DNA of 41,538 bases from Phormidesmis priestleyi BC1401 (lineage in GTDB: Bacteria; Cyanobacteriota; Cyanobacteriia; Leptolyngbyales; Leptolyngbyaceae): assembly GCF_001650195.1 (NCBI RefSeq), contig NZ_LXYR01000045.1, positions 1 through 41,538 of the forward strand. The letters are read 5' to 3'. The notes under the pieces are model-generated. The model saw only the letters and a program-made list of their open reading frames with translations, made no database searches and was not told the origin of the DNA. Every line of letters begins with the position of its first letter. Position 1 is the first letter of the stretch. This document shows, in pieces, positions 17,301 through 25,489 of the stretch. Both the position numbers and the translations under genes were made by a program.

Positions 17301-19384
17301 TTGCTTTAGAACAATCTCGTCTGTTGACTCAAGAAACTCGGCAGCGAGAACAGCTAGCACACCAAAATCTGGCGTTAGAACAGGCTCGCAGAGAATCAGA
17401 GCAGGCAACTCGCATGAAGAGTGAATTTTTAGCCACTATGAGTCATGAGATTCGCACTCCGATGAATGCGATTATCGGCATGACAGGCTTGCTGATCGAC
17501 TCTAACCTCGACCCGCAGCAGCAAGACTTTGCTGAAACTATTCGGATCAGTGGAGATAGTCTGCTCACTCTCATTAACGAAGTCTTAGATTTCTCTAAAC
17601 TAGAAGCTAATCGGATGGAGTTAGAAATTCTAGAGTTTGATCTCAAGAATTGCATCGAAGAGATTACTGATTTGTTAGCATTTTCTGCTCATAAAAAAGG
17701 AATCGAGATTGCAATCTTTATCGACCAAAAGGTTCCGATTCATTTGCGCGGAGATGTCAGCCGATTGCGTCAGATTCTGATGAATTTGACAGGAAACGCG
17801 ATCAAATTTACTGAAGTTGGAGAAGTGGTGATTCAGGCGTTTCTTTTAGGAGAAACTCCAGATACCGCTATCATTTCATTCTCAGTCACCGATACTGGAA
17901 TTGGCATTTCTCCAGACGCTCAACGAAAGTTATTTAGACCTTTTTCTCAAGTAGATGCCTCCACCACTCGAAAGTATGGAGGAACGGGTTTAGGATTAGC
18001 GATTTGCAAACAATTGGTCGATTTAATGGGAGGCACGATCGCGGTCGAAAGTCGTGCAAGACAGGGTTCTAATTTCTCGTTTACCCTCTCACTCAAAAAG
18101 CAGCTTCATCCGACGATCAGTCAGTTTACTCAATTCACAGCCGCTAGTTTGAGGGGTCTCAAACTCTTAGTCGTAGATGACAGCGCGACTAACCGAAAGA
18201 TCATTCGTCATCAAGCCTCTGCTTGGGGCGTGCAAGTAGGCGAGGCAGAAAGTGTCAATGCAGCATTAGAAGCGATGCAAAACGCGATCGAGCAAAAGAC
18301 TCCTTATAACATTGTGATTCTCGATATGCAGATGCCCGATGGCGAGATGCTAGTTCAGCAAATTAGCCTAAGTCCGCCGCTATCAAACAGCCGATTAGTG
18401 ATGATGATTTCGCTCTACCATCCCAACGGAACGGAGTATGCATCAAAGCTTGGTTCTGCCTATTTAGTCAAGCCTGTTAAGCAGTCTCGTTTGTTTGATT
18501 GCTTAATGGAGGCGGCGAACAAATCGAATGACAAGCCGATTCAATCAGTGACACAAGGAGAGTCTGATCGATTTGCTTTAGAACTCATTGCTGGTGAGCA
18601 GAGTCGTATAAAGCTCAAGGTTTTGCTGGCAGAAGACAGTTTAGTCAATCAGAAAGTAGCGCTGAATCAGTTAAAAAACCTGGGCTATGAAGCAGATGTT
18701 GCAGCCAATGGTCAAGAAGTTTTGGATCTGCTCACAAAAATTCACTACGATCTGATTTTAATGGACTGCCAAATGCCTGAATTAGATGGCTATGAAGCAA
18801 CGCAAGAAATTCGTCGATCGCCAGGAAAAATCAAAGACACGATCGTCATTGCGCTGACTGCAAATGCGATGAAAGAAGATCGAGCACGCTGTTTAGATGC
18901 TGGAATGAACGACTATCTCAGTAAGCCAGTTCGCCAAGAAGAGTTAGCGGCTAAACTGAGTCATTGGAGCCAAATCATTAAGACTGCAAAAGAGCAGATA
19001 AATGAATGCTCGATAAGCGCTCATTCTCCGAATCAGGAAGACGGTGTAGCAGGGGATGGTTTGATTGATTGGGGTTATCTTCGCAGGCTTTCTAATGGAA
19101 ACGAAGCCTTTGAATTAGAACTTTTAAAGACATTAGTTGAGACATTGCCCGATCGTTTAAAGGCATTAGAATCTGCTATCTGTGCCCATGATCGTCACAA
19201 CATTAGGCGCGAAGCCCACTATATTAAAGGCTCAAGTGCAAACACGGGTGCGATCGCGATTCAAGTTTCAGCAGACCAGCTAGAGAAGAAAGCCGCATCA
19301 GGTGAGCTAGAAGGGGTTTCAGAATTATTCGTAGAACTGATGGATAATTTCAATCGAACCCGGAATCTTGTCAAATCTGAATAA
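14384..19384 (+). CDS. Hybrid sensor histidine kinase with two receivers and HPt (GAF-CHASE3-PAS2-GAF2-HK-REC2-HPt)
   Basis: This 1666-residue protein holds an entire phosphorelay in one chain. The domains in order are GAF (about 20-165); TM1 (190-207); CHASE3 (about 215-355, with [15 protein letters not shown]); TM2 (about 363-382); PAS (400-525) and a second PAS (530-645); GAF (650-800) and a third GAF (820-990); HisKA with His1021 ([10 protein letters not shown]); HATPase with DTGIGIS (Asp1170) and [12 protein letters not shown]1 with Asp1265/1266 and acceptor Asp1314; REC2 with acceptor Asp1461 ([14 protein letters not shown]); and HPt with His1612 ([14 protein letters not shown]). All phosphorylation residues are intact. 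Phosphate probably flows His1021 to Asp to His1612 and on to an unlinked regulator, as in BarA/ArcB relays. The start ATG follows an AAAGAAG ribosome-binding stretch. No regulator gene is adjacent. Confidence 0.93.
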   Translation: MIPAPPSPDEAARLQALFRYKILDTPTEGVFDDITHLAAYVCQTPIALVSLIDSERQWFKSKVGLAATQTPRKVAFCAHAILQSEPLIVPNALTDERFVDNPLVTGEPHIRFYAGVPLTTSEGYNLGTLCVLDRVPRSLTHEQIQALKVLAHQVVRQIELRHTLRDLQLVQTGRKQKWEKSRHFFAKVASGFVLASAILAVVGVVSYQSHSQVLQGNVLEAQSQQILLDLTEVLSLLTDAETGQRGYLITGKEQYLNSYYAGVQQISQELKELRSQTFANSQQQRPLDALDVLIKSRLGELNRTLEVRRVQGFDAAAQMVDTDDGNEVMVKIRAVIGEMQTQEKAALKERSTTLIMSAHRATLTSFLGISLDFVILTWVYAAIHREILNRKRLEETLEQERDFIAATLDTIAALVVVLDAQGRIIRFNLTCEQVTGYSFEEVRNKCFWDVFLIDEEVEPVKAVFVSLQTGHFPSSYENYWLTRGGDRRLIAWSNTALTDSEGTVEYVICSGIDITERRQAETDLKGSEAELRALFAAMTDVVLVRDADGRCIKIAPTNPVNLYKPSDEMRGKTLHDMLPFAKADLILSHIQTALTTQQTLNCDYSLAIEEQEVYFSTSISPLSQDSVVLVARDITQLKRAEQRRGIQYEIACVLAESSTLSEAITRVLQALGRALCWELGEFWVIDAQANLLRLAEVWVTPLAPSTDFEAMSQQLTFAQGVGLPGQVWQTSKPVWIADFVQDTNFLRSPSALRAGFNQAIGFPVLGNDQTLGIITFFSHKIRQSDQDLLEMVTDLGRQIGQFVEKKQAEEEVRQQNRRSQLLSDVTLRIRQSLNLQEILSTTVEEVRQFLKADRVVLYQFDPDWNGTVVVESVGVGWTSALNAKIEDNCFQHGYRQRYENGETSTIDNVVQADLTLCHQEMLAGFEVQANLLVPILGVNGLWGLLVAHQCSAPRHWRSFEVDFLVQLANQVGIALEQSRLLTQETRQREQLAHQNLALEQARRESEQATRMKSEFLATMSHEIRTPMNAIIGMTGLLIDSNLDPQQQDFAETIRISGDSLLTLINEVLDFSKLEANRMELEILEFDLKNCIEEITDLLAFSAHKKGIEIAIFIDQKVPIHLRGDVSRLRQILMNLTGNAIKFTEVGEVVIQAFLLGETPDTAIISFSVTDTGIGISPDAQRKLFRPFSQVDASTTRKYGGTGLGLAICKQLVDLMGGTIAVESRARQGSNFSFTLSLKKQLHPTISQFTQFTAASLRGLKLLVVDDSATNRKIIRHQASAWGVQVGEAESVNAALEAMQNAIEQKTPYNIVILDMQMPDGEMLVQQISLSPPLSNSRLVMMISLYHPNGTEYASKLGSAYLVKPVKQSRLFDCLMEAANKSNDKPIQSVTQGESDRFALELIAGEQSRIKLKVLLAEDSLVNQKVALNQLKNLGYEADVAANGQEVLDLLTKIHYDLILMDCQMPELDGYEATQEIRRSPGKIKDTIVIALTANAMKEDRARCLDAGMNDYLSKPVRQEELAAKLSHWSQIIKTAKEQINECSISAHSPNQEDGVAGDGLIDWGYLRRLSNGNEAFELELLKTLVETLPDRLKALESAICAHDRHNIRREAHYIKGSSANTGAIAIQVSADQLEKKAASGELEGVSELFVELMDNFNRTRNLVKSE

Positions 19385-19456
19385 TAGTCGCTGGTTGCAG
19401 TTCTCATTCTGCTTAGCATCGCGAATTAAATAAGGTCGGTTATTGCAAAATGGGGT

Positions 19457-19641
19457 TGCCCTCCTCACGAAGTGGGGCGAAGCCCTCGCCTAACCCCTTC
19501 TCCCTGGGGAGAAGGGGAACTAGACGTTTGCTCCCTCTCCCTGGGGAGAAGGGGAACTAGACGTTTGCTCCCTCTCCCTGGGGAGAAGGGGAACTAGACG
19601 TTTGCTCCCTCTCCCTAGGGAGAGGGTTGGGGTGAGGGAGA
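19457..19641. repeat. CCCTCACC-type dispersed repeat, copy 2, inverted and expanded
   Basis: This is the reverse orientation of the 13712-13805 unit: GCCCTCCTCACGAAGTGGGG on the left and GAGAGGGTTGGGGTGAGGG on the right. The middle has grown by duplication of a 37-bp module, so this copy is about twice as long as the first. Confidence 0.75.
19501..19611. repeat. 37-bp unit in three perfect tandem copies
   Basis: Units start at 19501, 19538 and 19575, each TCCCTGGGGAGAAGGGGAAC followed by TAGACGTTTGCTCCCTC. A fourth, diverged start (TCCCTAGGG) is at 19612. Each unit contains a small hairpin (CTTCTCCCTGGGGAGAAG spans the first junction). The copies are identical, which points to recent slippage. 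Confidence 0.9.
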
Positions 19642-19711
19642 ATTTGGTTTTATTTAATTCACGATCCTTAGTCTTTTGTGGAAGCATGGAGCATGAATCT
19701 AGACATCGACC

Positions 19712-20305
19712 ATGAATAATTCTCTTGTTCGAGCAATTTATACAGACGGCAGTGGGAATGTGGGCGTGTGCGGCTATGCGGCGGTCGTGCGATTTGCTGA
19801 CAGCACCACGATCGAGCTAGGCGGCTATGAGCCAGATAGCACAAACCTACGGGCTGAGTTACTCGGCGTAATCACTGCATTGGAGTATCTGCGAGCGAAT
19901 CCACAGCCTCTTAAAGCGCCGATTTTCTCTGATTCTAAATACGCGATCGACGGACTTAATGAGCAGTGGGTTTCGATTTGGCAGCAGCGCAGTTGGCTAA
20001 CCATCAAAGGAAAACCTGTGGTGAATCGGGATCTGTGGGAGCGGCTTGAGGCGTTACGATCGGTTCCCGCCACCTTTCATCATCTGCGAGGGCACACCGA
20101 TGCAGCCGGAAAAAAAGGTCGAGATGCTCTCGCTCAAAACCGCGCCTGCTTTGGTGAAGACACCCCTTTACACAACGCGGGAAATCAAGCTGCCGATCGT
20201 GCGGCTGACGGTTTCCGGCTAAATTGGGCGACTCTCAAGCCGGACGAACAAACTGATATCACAGCAAAAGCCGTCTCATACGTGAAAAATTCTCTCCCAG
20301 ATTGA
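19712..20305 (+). CDS. rnhA: Ribonuclease HI family protein
   Basis: This 197-residue RNase H hydrolyses the RNA strand of RNA-DNA hybrids. The four catalytic carboxylates are in their usual contexts: Asp12 (YTDGSG), Glu49 (LRAELLGV), Asp74 (FSDSKYAI) and Asp162 (GNQAADRAADG). The RGHTD motif (about 126-130) belongs to the handle/substrate region, and the insertion AAGKKGRDALAQNRACFGEDTPL before the last Asp is longer than in E. coli RNase HI. There is no N-terminal hybrid-binding domain. The ATG at 19712 gives a normal start a few residues before the first strand. It appears to be monocistronic. Confidence 0.93.
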   Translation: MNNSLVRAIYTDGSGNVGVCGYAAVVRFADSTTIELGGYEPDSTNLRAELLGVITALEYLRANPQPLKAPIFSDSKYAIDGLNEQWVSIWQQRSWLTIKGKPVVNRDLWERLEALRSVPATFHHLRGHTDAAGKKGRDALAQNRACFGEDTPLHNAGNQAADRAADGFRLNWATLKPDEQTDITAKAVSYVKNSLPD

Positions 20306-20594
20306 GTCTAAGCTTTCGCCATTTCTCAGAGATTAGATATCAGTCGGCTGGTGCAGCTCCTGCATCAAAGCCTTTGCACGCGATCGCACCTTTCTTAGCA
20401 CTCTCATCGCATCATTAATTTATAGGTTGAACTATAGGGACTGAGATTGTAGACATATCAGAATACTACAAAGCCCAATAGAGATCAGATAAGAAAGTAT
20501 TACTCAATTTCTTGACTCGCTGACGAAAAGTATTCTTTCAGGTGTGCCCTGGTTAAGTTATAGTCTACATACTAACTTCAATAAATGGACTCTC

Positions 20595-21182
20595 ATGCCT
20601 CGTAACTCTAATGACTTATCGCCGACAGAGAAAGTTAAAGTCGCTTTAGATTGCTTACATCGAGAATTATTGGGTGACTCAAATGCCAGCAAAACGGTCG
20701 CCAAGAAATATGATCTCTCGACTCGCGGAGTTACTACTCTTAGAAATCTAGCTCTAGACATCCTTCAAAAGGGCTTTAGTCCTTCGATGACTCCTGCTCC
20801 ATCGGTGACGGCTGCTCTCAACGACAAAACGCTCGATCGCAACTTAGATTCTCTTCTAAATTCTTCTACTTCGATAGGAGACTCGCAGCTAGAAGCGTCA
20901 GAATCTGAAGCAGATGACACTGATGAAATCGCGATCGATGAAGTAGTCGCTGCCATCATCGACTACAATAAGTCGAAAAAAGAACCTCCTGTCTACATCT
21001 CGCAGGGCATTCTTCAAAAGATTAGCGGTCAGTCTGTCGCAGAGGTCAAATCGTGGTTTGCCGATCACGAGCAGGAAGTCAATAAGCACAACGCAAAATA
21101 TGACCTCACTCCGGTTACCAATCGCAGGGTCAAGCGCAATTTTAATTATCGGCAGGAGTTAGGGTTGGACGATTCTGAATAA
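20595..21182 (+). CDS. Unknown DNA-binding-like protein with telomere-resolvase-type C-terminus
   Basis: This is a 195-residue acidic protein. Residues about 8-55 (SPTEKVKVALDCLHREL, then KTVAKKYDLSTRGVTTLRNL) look like a helix-turn-helix of the type found in recombinases and transposases. A polar linker rich in Ser and Asp follows (about 60-115). Residues about 118-190 hold the pattern I.YN-10 residues-VYISQGILQKISGQ...VKSWF..H..EVNKHNAKYDLTPVTNRRV. I know this pattern from the C-terminal domain of protelomerase-like and integrase-like proteins of cyanobacteria, where it binds DNA. The catalytic Arg/Tyr core is absent. I chose the ATG at 20595; an in-frame GTG at 20544 would add 17 unconvincing residues. 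The function is not known; DNA binding is an inference. Confidence 0.65.
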   Translation: MPRNSNDLSPTEKVKVALDCLHRELLGDSNASKTVAKKYDLSTRGVTTLRNLALDILQKGFSPSMTPAPSVTAALNDKTLDRNLDSLLNSSTSIGDSQLEASESEADDTDEIAIDEVVAAIIDYNKSKKEPPVYISQGILQKISGQSVAEVKSWFADHEQEVNKHNAKYDLTPVTNRRVKRNFNYRQELGLDDSE

Positions 21183-21194
21183 CTTGGACAGACA

Positions 21195-21413
21195 AGGGGC
21201 TTAAGCAGTGTTTTAAAACCCTGGTCTTCGCTGCTATCCCGCCCTGAACTCAAGTTCGGGCTGACAGTGGGAAGTCCGTTAAAACGGACTGAACGCGAGT
21301 CAGACCAGATCCTGAGTCCGTTTCAACGGACTTTCTCTCGTTAGCCTGAGCTTCAGTTCGGGACGAGGTAGAATCGCAGCGAGAGAGATTTTAAACACGC
21401 CCTAAGCCCCTCG
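21195..21413. mobile_element. Foldback (MITE-like) element, copy 2
   Basis: This diverged copy of the 13472-13675 element has outer ends GGGGCTTAAGCAGTGTTTTA and, inverted, GGGGCTTAGGGCGTGTTTAA. The inner hairpins CCCTGAACTCAAGTTCGGG, AGTCCGTTAAAACGGACT, AGTCCGTTTCAACGGACT and CCTGAGCTTCAGTTCGGG are in the same order as copy 1. Both arms have changed while the stems stay paired. It sits between the telomere-resolvase-like gene and the terminator of the transketolase-like gene. Confidence 0.75.
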
Positions 21414-21498
21414 TTTAGCACGATCGTGACCTGCGAAAAGGTTCAACTTATTTTTACTAGCCTCCTTAGTGCTCTGATTGATTCACTCTTTTAAAGAA

Positions 21499-21531
21499 CA
21501 AACGCCGCCTTGTTATCTAAGACGACGTTTG
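21499..21531 (-). terminator. Probable terminator of the transketolase-like gene
   Basis: CAAACG (21499-21504) pairs with CGTTTG (21526-21531), extended inward by further CG pairs with two mismatches. On the minus strand the hairpin is followed by TTCTTT. It lies 43 nt beyond the stop of the transketolase-like gene. Confidence 0.5.
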
Positions 21532-21573
21532 CTCGATCGCGCTCTTATTCCCCTAAAGAATTGGACAGAGACA

Positions 21574-23484
21574 TCACTTAATCAACTCTTTCACTTTGCT
21601 GATGATGCCATCTGGATCAAGTCCTTGATGAGGATACTGTTCCCACAAACCGCCACAGCCTTCTTTGTGGGTGCCAAGATGTGCAAACTTGGGAGTCAAA
21701 CCCCGCTCTAGTAGCCAAGAACCAAAGCGGATTCCTAGCCCAGTGCGGCGGTTAAAGGCTTCGACCACGAGCACAAACGGCGCAGCCCCGATTTTTGTCA
21801 TCATTGCTTCATCAATGACATTCAGCGTCGGTTTGTTAATCAAGCCCACATCAATGCCTTCTTGCTTGAGTCGTTCTACCGCATCGGCGGCGCGATATAA
21901 CGCCTCTCCAAAGGCGACGATGTAGCCTGCGGTTCCTTCTCGCACCACTTCATCTTTGCTCGGAACAAAGGTGTAGTCGCCCCCATAGAGATCGGTGTTG
22001 TTTACGTCGAGAATATTGGGCGTTTTGGAGCGAGTTGAGAAGATGAACCGCAGTCCGGGCTGGTGGAACACAGCTTTGACGCAGGCTCTCATCTGTGCGG
22101 CATCGGCGGGGAAGTAAAGCCGGGTTTCATAGCCGTCATCGAGTCCATTATCGGCAAAGAAGTTGTTGATCCCAAAGTGACAGGTGTTGTCTGCCATATC
22201 GTCAACGCCAGAGTGCGAAAAGTGGCAAAGCAAGTTGGAGTAGTTGAGCCGCGCCATCGTGATTTCTGACACGCACATTTCAAGAAACGCCGCGAAGGTG
22301 GAGAAGATGCCCTGCTTACCCGCGACCATGCCAAACCCAGCCGCAGCCGAGATGTTGCCCCGCTCCATGATGCCAGACGAAATAAAGACTTCAGGATGGG
22401 CATCGTGAATCTTTTTTAACCCGGTGGAGCCTTCTAGGTCGCTGTCAATCACGAGGACATTGGCTTTGCGATCGGCTTCACTCATTTCATCCAACATGGC
22501 GACTACTGCCTCGCCAAACACGATGCGATTGGAACTCCAGTTTTTGCCCGACCCGACAAAGTTGTAGGGGTTCCCGGTCGGCTTGATGCCCTTGAGATAC
22601 TCGACAGCGGAGGTTAGTCCGCGCTTTTCGAGATACGCGATCGCTGCCTTAACGGGAATCACATCGTGACCGTGGGTGCTGCCTTCAATCCCTTCAATGC
22701 CGACCGACATTGGGCGATAGTTGACGACAGCGATCGGTCCTGGAGTGGTGATGGCTTCGCAGATCCGACGATACAAATCATCAATATCTTCGCCGTTGCC
22801 TTCTAGCACTTTCATGCCTTCTCCCGCCAGGGTTTTAGCCACCTTAAATCCGGGCAGATATTTAGAAGGATGCCCCGCGATCGTCACGTCGTTGTCGTCG
22901 ATAATTAGCTTGATGTTGATGTGTTGAGCCACTGCCAGCCGCGCCGCTTCTGCATCGTTGCCTTCTTGCTGTGCGCCATCAGAGCCGAGACAAAACACCG
23001 TCTTGCCAGGGTTAGCGATCGCGACCCCATTCACATAGCCCCACAGATGCCCCAGACGACCTGAACTAAATTTTACCCCCGGAGTCAGCCGCAGTTCGGG
23101 GTGCCCAGGTAGGTGAGAATAGGCTTCACGATAGTGGGCAAGCTGCTCGACGGGGAGGTCGCCGTGAATCGCGGACATCAAATACTGTGTGGCAACCCGA
23201 TGTCCAGCTTCGTCGAAGAAAATCGGCACAAACTGGTCGGGGGTTCCTCTAAAAAGCGCATCTAGGATCATCACTTCGGGAACGGTGTCATACGGTCCGC
23301 CTGTGTGTCCGCCTACGCCTCTAGCCGCCCCGGTTGCGGTGAAGAACACGATCGCGTCGCGGCAAAATTGGATGTTGGCTTTCAAACTCGATCGCTGCTC
23401 ATCGGTGAGGATCGGATTGGCTACGTCGAGCTTTAACGGTTTGTAGTGGCTGAGGTCGATCGGAAACGAAGTAGTAGGATTCAT
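21574..23484 (-). CDS. Transketolase-like thiamine diphosphate enzyme, non-canonical branch
   Basis: This 636-residue protein has the three transketolase modules: a ThDP-binding N-terminal domain (GHTGGPYDTVPE at about 55-66; GSDGAQQEGNDAEA, with DDND for the usual GDG...NN motif), a pyrimidine-binding middle domain (ERGNISAAAGFGMVAG with the cofactor Glu), and a transketolase C-terminal domain (VEAFNRRTGLGIRFGSWL). It differs clearly from the standard transketolase encoded at 32189-34195: the N-terminus is longer, and the usual AKSGHPGLP and GDGCNMEG motifs are replaced. The natural substrate is not evident. The start is placed at the ATG (23484); a TTG at 23541 would extend the protein across the operator-like repeats. 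A DeoR-family repressor is divergent, suggesting sugar-phosphate control. Confidence 0.88.
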   Translation of the reverse strand: MNPTTSFPIDLSHYKPLKLDVANPILTDEQRSSLKANIQFCRDAIVFFTATGAARGVGGHTGGPYDTVPEVMILDALFRGTPDQFVPIFFDEAGHRVATQYLMSAIHGDLPVEQLAHYREAYSHLPGHPELRLTPGVKFSSGRLGHLWGYVNGVAIANPGKTVFCLGSDGAQQEGNDAEAARLAVAQHINIKLIIDDNDVTIAGHPSKYLPGFKVAKTLAGEGMKVLEGNGEDIDDLYRRICEAITTPGPIAVVNYRPMSVGIEGIEGSTHGHDVIPVKAAIAYLEKRGLTSAVEYLKGIKPTGNPYNFVGSGKNWSSNRIVFGEAVVAMLDEMSEADRKANVLVIDSDLEGSTGLKKIHDAHPEVFISSGIMERGNISAAAGFGMVAGKQGIFSTFAAFLEMCVSEITMARLNYSNLLCHFSHSGVDDMADNTCHFGINNFFADNGLDDGYETRLYFPADAAQMRACVKAVFHQPGLRFIFSTRSKTPNILDVNNTDLYGGDYTFVPSKDEVVREGTAGYIVAFGEALYRAADAVERLKQEGIDVGLINKPTLNVIDEAMMTKIGAAPFVLVVEAFNRRTGLGIRFGSWLLERGLTPKFAHLGTHKEGCGGLWEQYPHQGLDPDGIISKVKELIK

Positions 23485-23530
23485 GGGTTGTTTTTGAAAA
23501 GGATTAGACAGTACAGATTGCACGAATGTG

Positions 23531-23633
23531 CTTGAATTCAAGTGAAAGTGCAGGTTTAATGCATGATAATAGGAACATCAATGAGTATAAACTCACAAAC
23601 GTGCGATTTCAAGACCAAACATGCAATTTCAGG
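23531..23633. promoter_or_regulatory. Candidate DeoR operator sites between divergent genes
   Basis: Two direct repeats, AAACGTGCGATTTCAAG (23597-23613) and AAACATGCAATTTCAGG (23617-23633), are spaced exactly 20 bp apart. A perfect palindrome CTTGAATTCAAG (23531-23542) sits about 70 bp away and shares the TTCAAG half. They flank the divergent start regions, as expected for repeats bound by a DeoR/GlpR protein that loops or covers both promoters. The role is inferred from position and sequence similarity. Confidence 0.5.
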
Positions 23634-23644
23634 AAAACTTGATT

Positions 23645-24409
23645 ATGCTGACTGCGGAGCGGAGGCAATTTATCTTAGAACTCTTGCAGCGAGAGAAGAA
23701 GGTGCTGTCTTCAGACCTGAGTGCAGTTCTCAAAGTTTCTGAAGATACGATTCGGCGTGACCTGCGAGAGCTGGCAGAGTTAGGTCTATTGCAGCGCGTT
23801 CATGGAGGCGCACTCCTTACCTCTCCAGCGATCGCTAGCTACGCCGATCGTCAGAAACAAGCGCCTAAAGAAAAAGAAGCGATCGCCCGCACCGCCGCAA
23901 AGTTAGTGCGTCCGGGACAGGTTGTGATCTTAGATGGGGGAACTACGACACTGCAAGTTGCTCGTCATTTACCATTAGGTCTGCACGCGACGATCGTGAC
24001 TAACAGCCCGCCGATCGCGATCGCCCTTGCCGATCATCCCCACATTGAAGTGGTGATGCTGGGCGGACAACTTTATAAGAAGGCACTGGTGAACGTCGGC
24101 GCTGCAACGGTTGAGGCATTACGAATGATTCGGGCAGATCTGTGTCTGCTGGGCGTTTGCAGTCTGCATCCAGATATAGGAATCAGCGTCACAAACTTAA
24201 ACGAGGCTCATGTAAAACGAGCTATGATCGCGAGAGCCACTGAGGTAGTCGGATTAGTGACTGCTGCAAAGTTAGATACGGCAGCCTCTTATGTTGTGGA
24301 ATCGATTCAGGCGCTTACTTACTTAGTCACTGCGCCAACCGTGACAGATGAAATGCTGATTGCCTACAAAAGCTTGGGGCTAACGGTCATCCGAGATGAG
24401 TTTTCCTAG
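23645..24409 (+). CDS. DeoR/GlpR-family transcriptional repressor
   Basis: This 254-residue regulator has a winged HTH at about residues 5-58 (ERRQFILELLQREKKV, LKVSEDTIRRDLRELAELGLLQRVHGGA). A DeoR sensor domain related to sugar-phosphate isomerases follows (about 75-235), with DGGTTTLQVARHL, VTNSPPIA, VVMLGGQLYKK and GVCSLHPDIGIS. These proteins usually respond to phosphorylated sugars. The start at 23645 gives the standard MLTAERR beginning; the upstream in-frame ATG at 23621 falls inside a repeat that I read as operator. It is divergent from the transketolase-like gene, its most likely target, and possibly autoregulated. msrB follows 56 nt downstream. Confidence 0.92.
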   Translation: MLTAERRQFILELLQREKKVLSSDLSAVLKVSEDTIRRDLRELAELGLLQRVHGGALLTSPAIASYADRQKQAPKEKEAIARTAAKLVRPGQVVILDGGTTTLQVARHLPLGLHATIVTNSPPIAIALADHPHIEVVMLGGQLYKKALVNVGAATVEALRMIRADLCLLGVCSLHPDIGISVTNLNEAHVKRAMIARATEVVGLVTAAKLDTAASYVVESIQALTYLVTAPTVTDEMLIAYKSLGLTVIRDEFS

Positions 24410-24465
24410 TCGATCGAGTGCATTTCTAACCATTAACTTAATCGTTCTACAACACACGATCGCTC

Positions 24466-24960
24466 ATGAAAAAACGAACATTTTTATTCTCAGGAACTGC
24501 GATTGCTGGAATGGTTTTATTATCCTATTATCCATTCAGAAAAGCGCAAGGAATGAAGGCAACCAGCCGTCTTTTTGAAATCACGAAACCTGAAGAAGAG
24601 TGGCGCAGACTTCTAACGCCAGAACAATTTAGTGTACTGCGACAGCAGGGAACCGAACGAGCGCGAACTAGCCCACTTGATAAGCAATACGGCAAGGGGA
24701 CGTATCGTTGTGCGGGGTGCGACTTATCTCTTTTTACTTCAAAAACGAAGTTTGATAGCGGTACAGGATGGCCCAGTTTCTACGCACCGATCGAGGGAGC
24801 GATCGAGACGACCTCCGATCGTTCGCTCTTAATCGCTCGTACTGAAGTTCACTGTCGTCGTTGTGGTGGGCATTTAGGGCACGTCTTCGACGATGGTCCT
24901 AAACCTACAGGCGATCGCTATTGTATGAACGGTGTGGCACTGAAGTTTGTTTCGGGATGA
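24466..24960 (+). CDS. msrB: Peptide-methionine (R)-S-oxide reductase, probably exported
   Basis: This enzyme reduces methionine-R-sulfoxide in proteins. The core MsrB domain covers about residues 38-163. It has two zinc CxxC pairs (CAGC near 81-84 and CRRC near 130-133), the FDSGTGWPSF substrate loop, GGHLGHVFDDGP, and the catalytic Cys in RYCMNGVAL. An N-terminal KKR followed by a hydrophobic stretch (about 5-20) and a short linker is not part of the cytosolic enzyme and looks like a signal peptide or anchor, so it probably works in the periplasm or lumen. A resolving Cys upstream of the zinc site is not evident. It follows the DeoR gene by 56 nt; co-transcription is possible. Confidence 0.93.
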   Translation: MKKRTFLFSGTAIAGMVLLSYYPFRKAQGMKATSRLFEITKPEEEWRRLLTPEQFSVLRQQGTERARTSPLDKQYGKGTYRCAGCDLSLFTSKTKFDSGTGWPSFYAPIEGAIETTSDRSLLIARTEVHCRRCGGHLGHVFDDGPKPTGDRYCMNGVALKFVSG

Positions 24961-25065
24961 GCAACTGGGGGACAAAAGATTTGCTGAATTCAGCTTTTTA
25001 GGCATCGGTCGTAAATGGGTTGAGGGTTACTGAGCGACAGACTAAACTTCCTGCACGAATACTTC

Positions 25066-25094
25066 GCCCTCACCCTAGCCCTCTCCCTAAGGAG
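25066..25094 (+). repeat. CCCTCACC-type repeat, partial copy 3
   Basis: GCCCTCACCCTAGCCCTCTC followed by CCTAAGGAG matches the left end of the 13712 copy. The rest of the unit is missing. Confidence 0.65.
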
Positions 25095-25143
25095 CTACTG
25101 TGTATACACAAGTCCTCATAGCTTCATTTGAGTCGGCTTGTGT

Positions 25144-25246
25144 CCCCTAAATCCCCCAATTTTGGGGGACTTTGAATCAGATAAATGGCTTGACCTCCAA
25201 AACCTCGTTTCATCTCAAAGTCCCCCAGAATGGGGAATTTAGGGGG
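25144..25246. repeat. Inverted repeat of the CCCCTAAATCCCCC type
   Basis: The left arm is 25144-25173 (CCCCTAAATCCCCCAATTTT and on to GGGGGACTTT). The right arm is 25217-25246, its imperfect complement (AAAGTCCCCCAGAATGGGGA and on to TTAGGGGG). They enclose 43 bp. Each arm can itself form a small CCCCCAATT/GGGGG hairpin. This repeat class is widespread between cyanobacterial genes and has no ORF. Confidence 0.7.
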
Positions 25247-25489
25247 CGAGGGTCTCAGCGATGACTGATAGACTTCACGCAGAAGGTCTATTGTTAAGCA
25301 GCTTCAAAACCTGTGAGGGAGTGCATCTACTCACTACTACTCCCCAAACTTTTTAGCTCAACGATGACTCACAGCAGCTTTGGTCTTAACCAATGCGATT
25401 TTTGCCAAACACGGATATCTTGAGCCATAATGCTAACAAATTCATATCATTAAAAATTGTTCACGTTTATTGCCCAAAGCAGGTTATCC

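Larger units (their letters stand above)
19385..19711. other. Intergenic region filled by a repeat block
   Basis: Between the hybrid kinase and RNase H genes lies a CCCTCACC-type repeat (19457-19641) containing a threefold tandem repeat (19501-19611). The last 70 bp ahead of the RNase H gene are AT-rich and may carry its promoter. No gene is seen. Confidence 0.6.
24961..25489. other. Intergenic region with two repeat types
   Basis: A 500-bp stretch between msrB and the YdcF gene. It contains a partial CCCTCACC-type repeat (25066-25094) and a CCCCCAATTTTGGGGG-type inverted repeat (25144-25246). The last 100 bp before the YdcF gene are AT-rich. No gene is seen. Confidence 0.6.

Noticed and set aside
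19501-19611. CRISPR-like array (three 37-bp repeats)
   Set aside because: The units are directly contiguous without spacers, are embedded in a dispersed intergenic repeat and no cas gene is near.
23485-23541. N-terminal extension of the transketolase-like protein from a TTG
   Set aside because: It would cover a palindromic operator-like site and has no family support; the ATG at 23484 is a better start.
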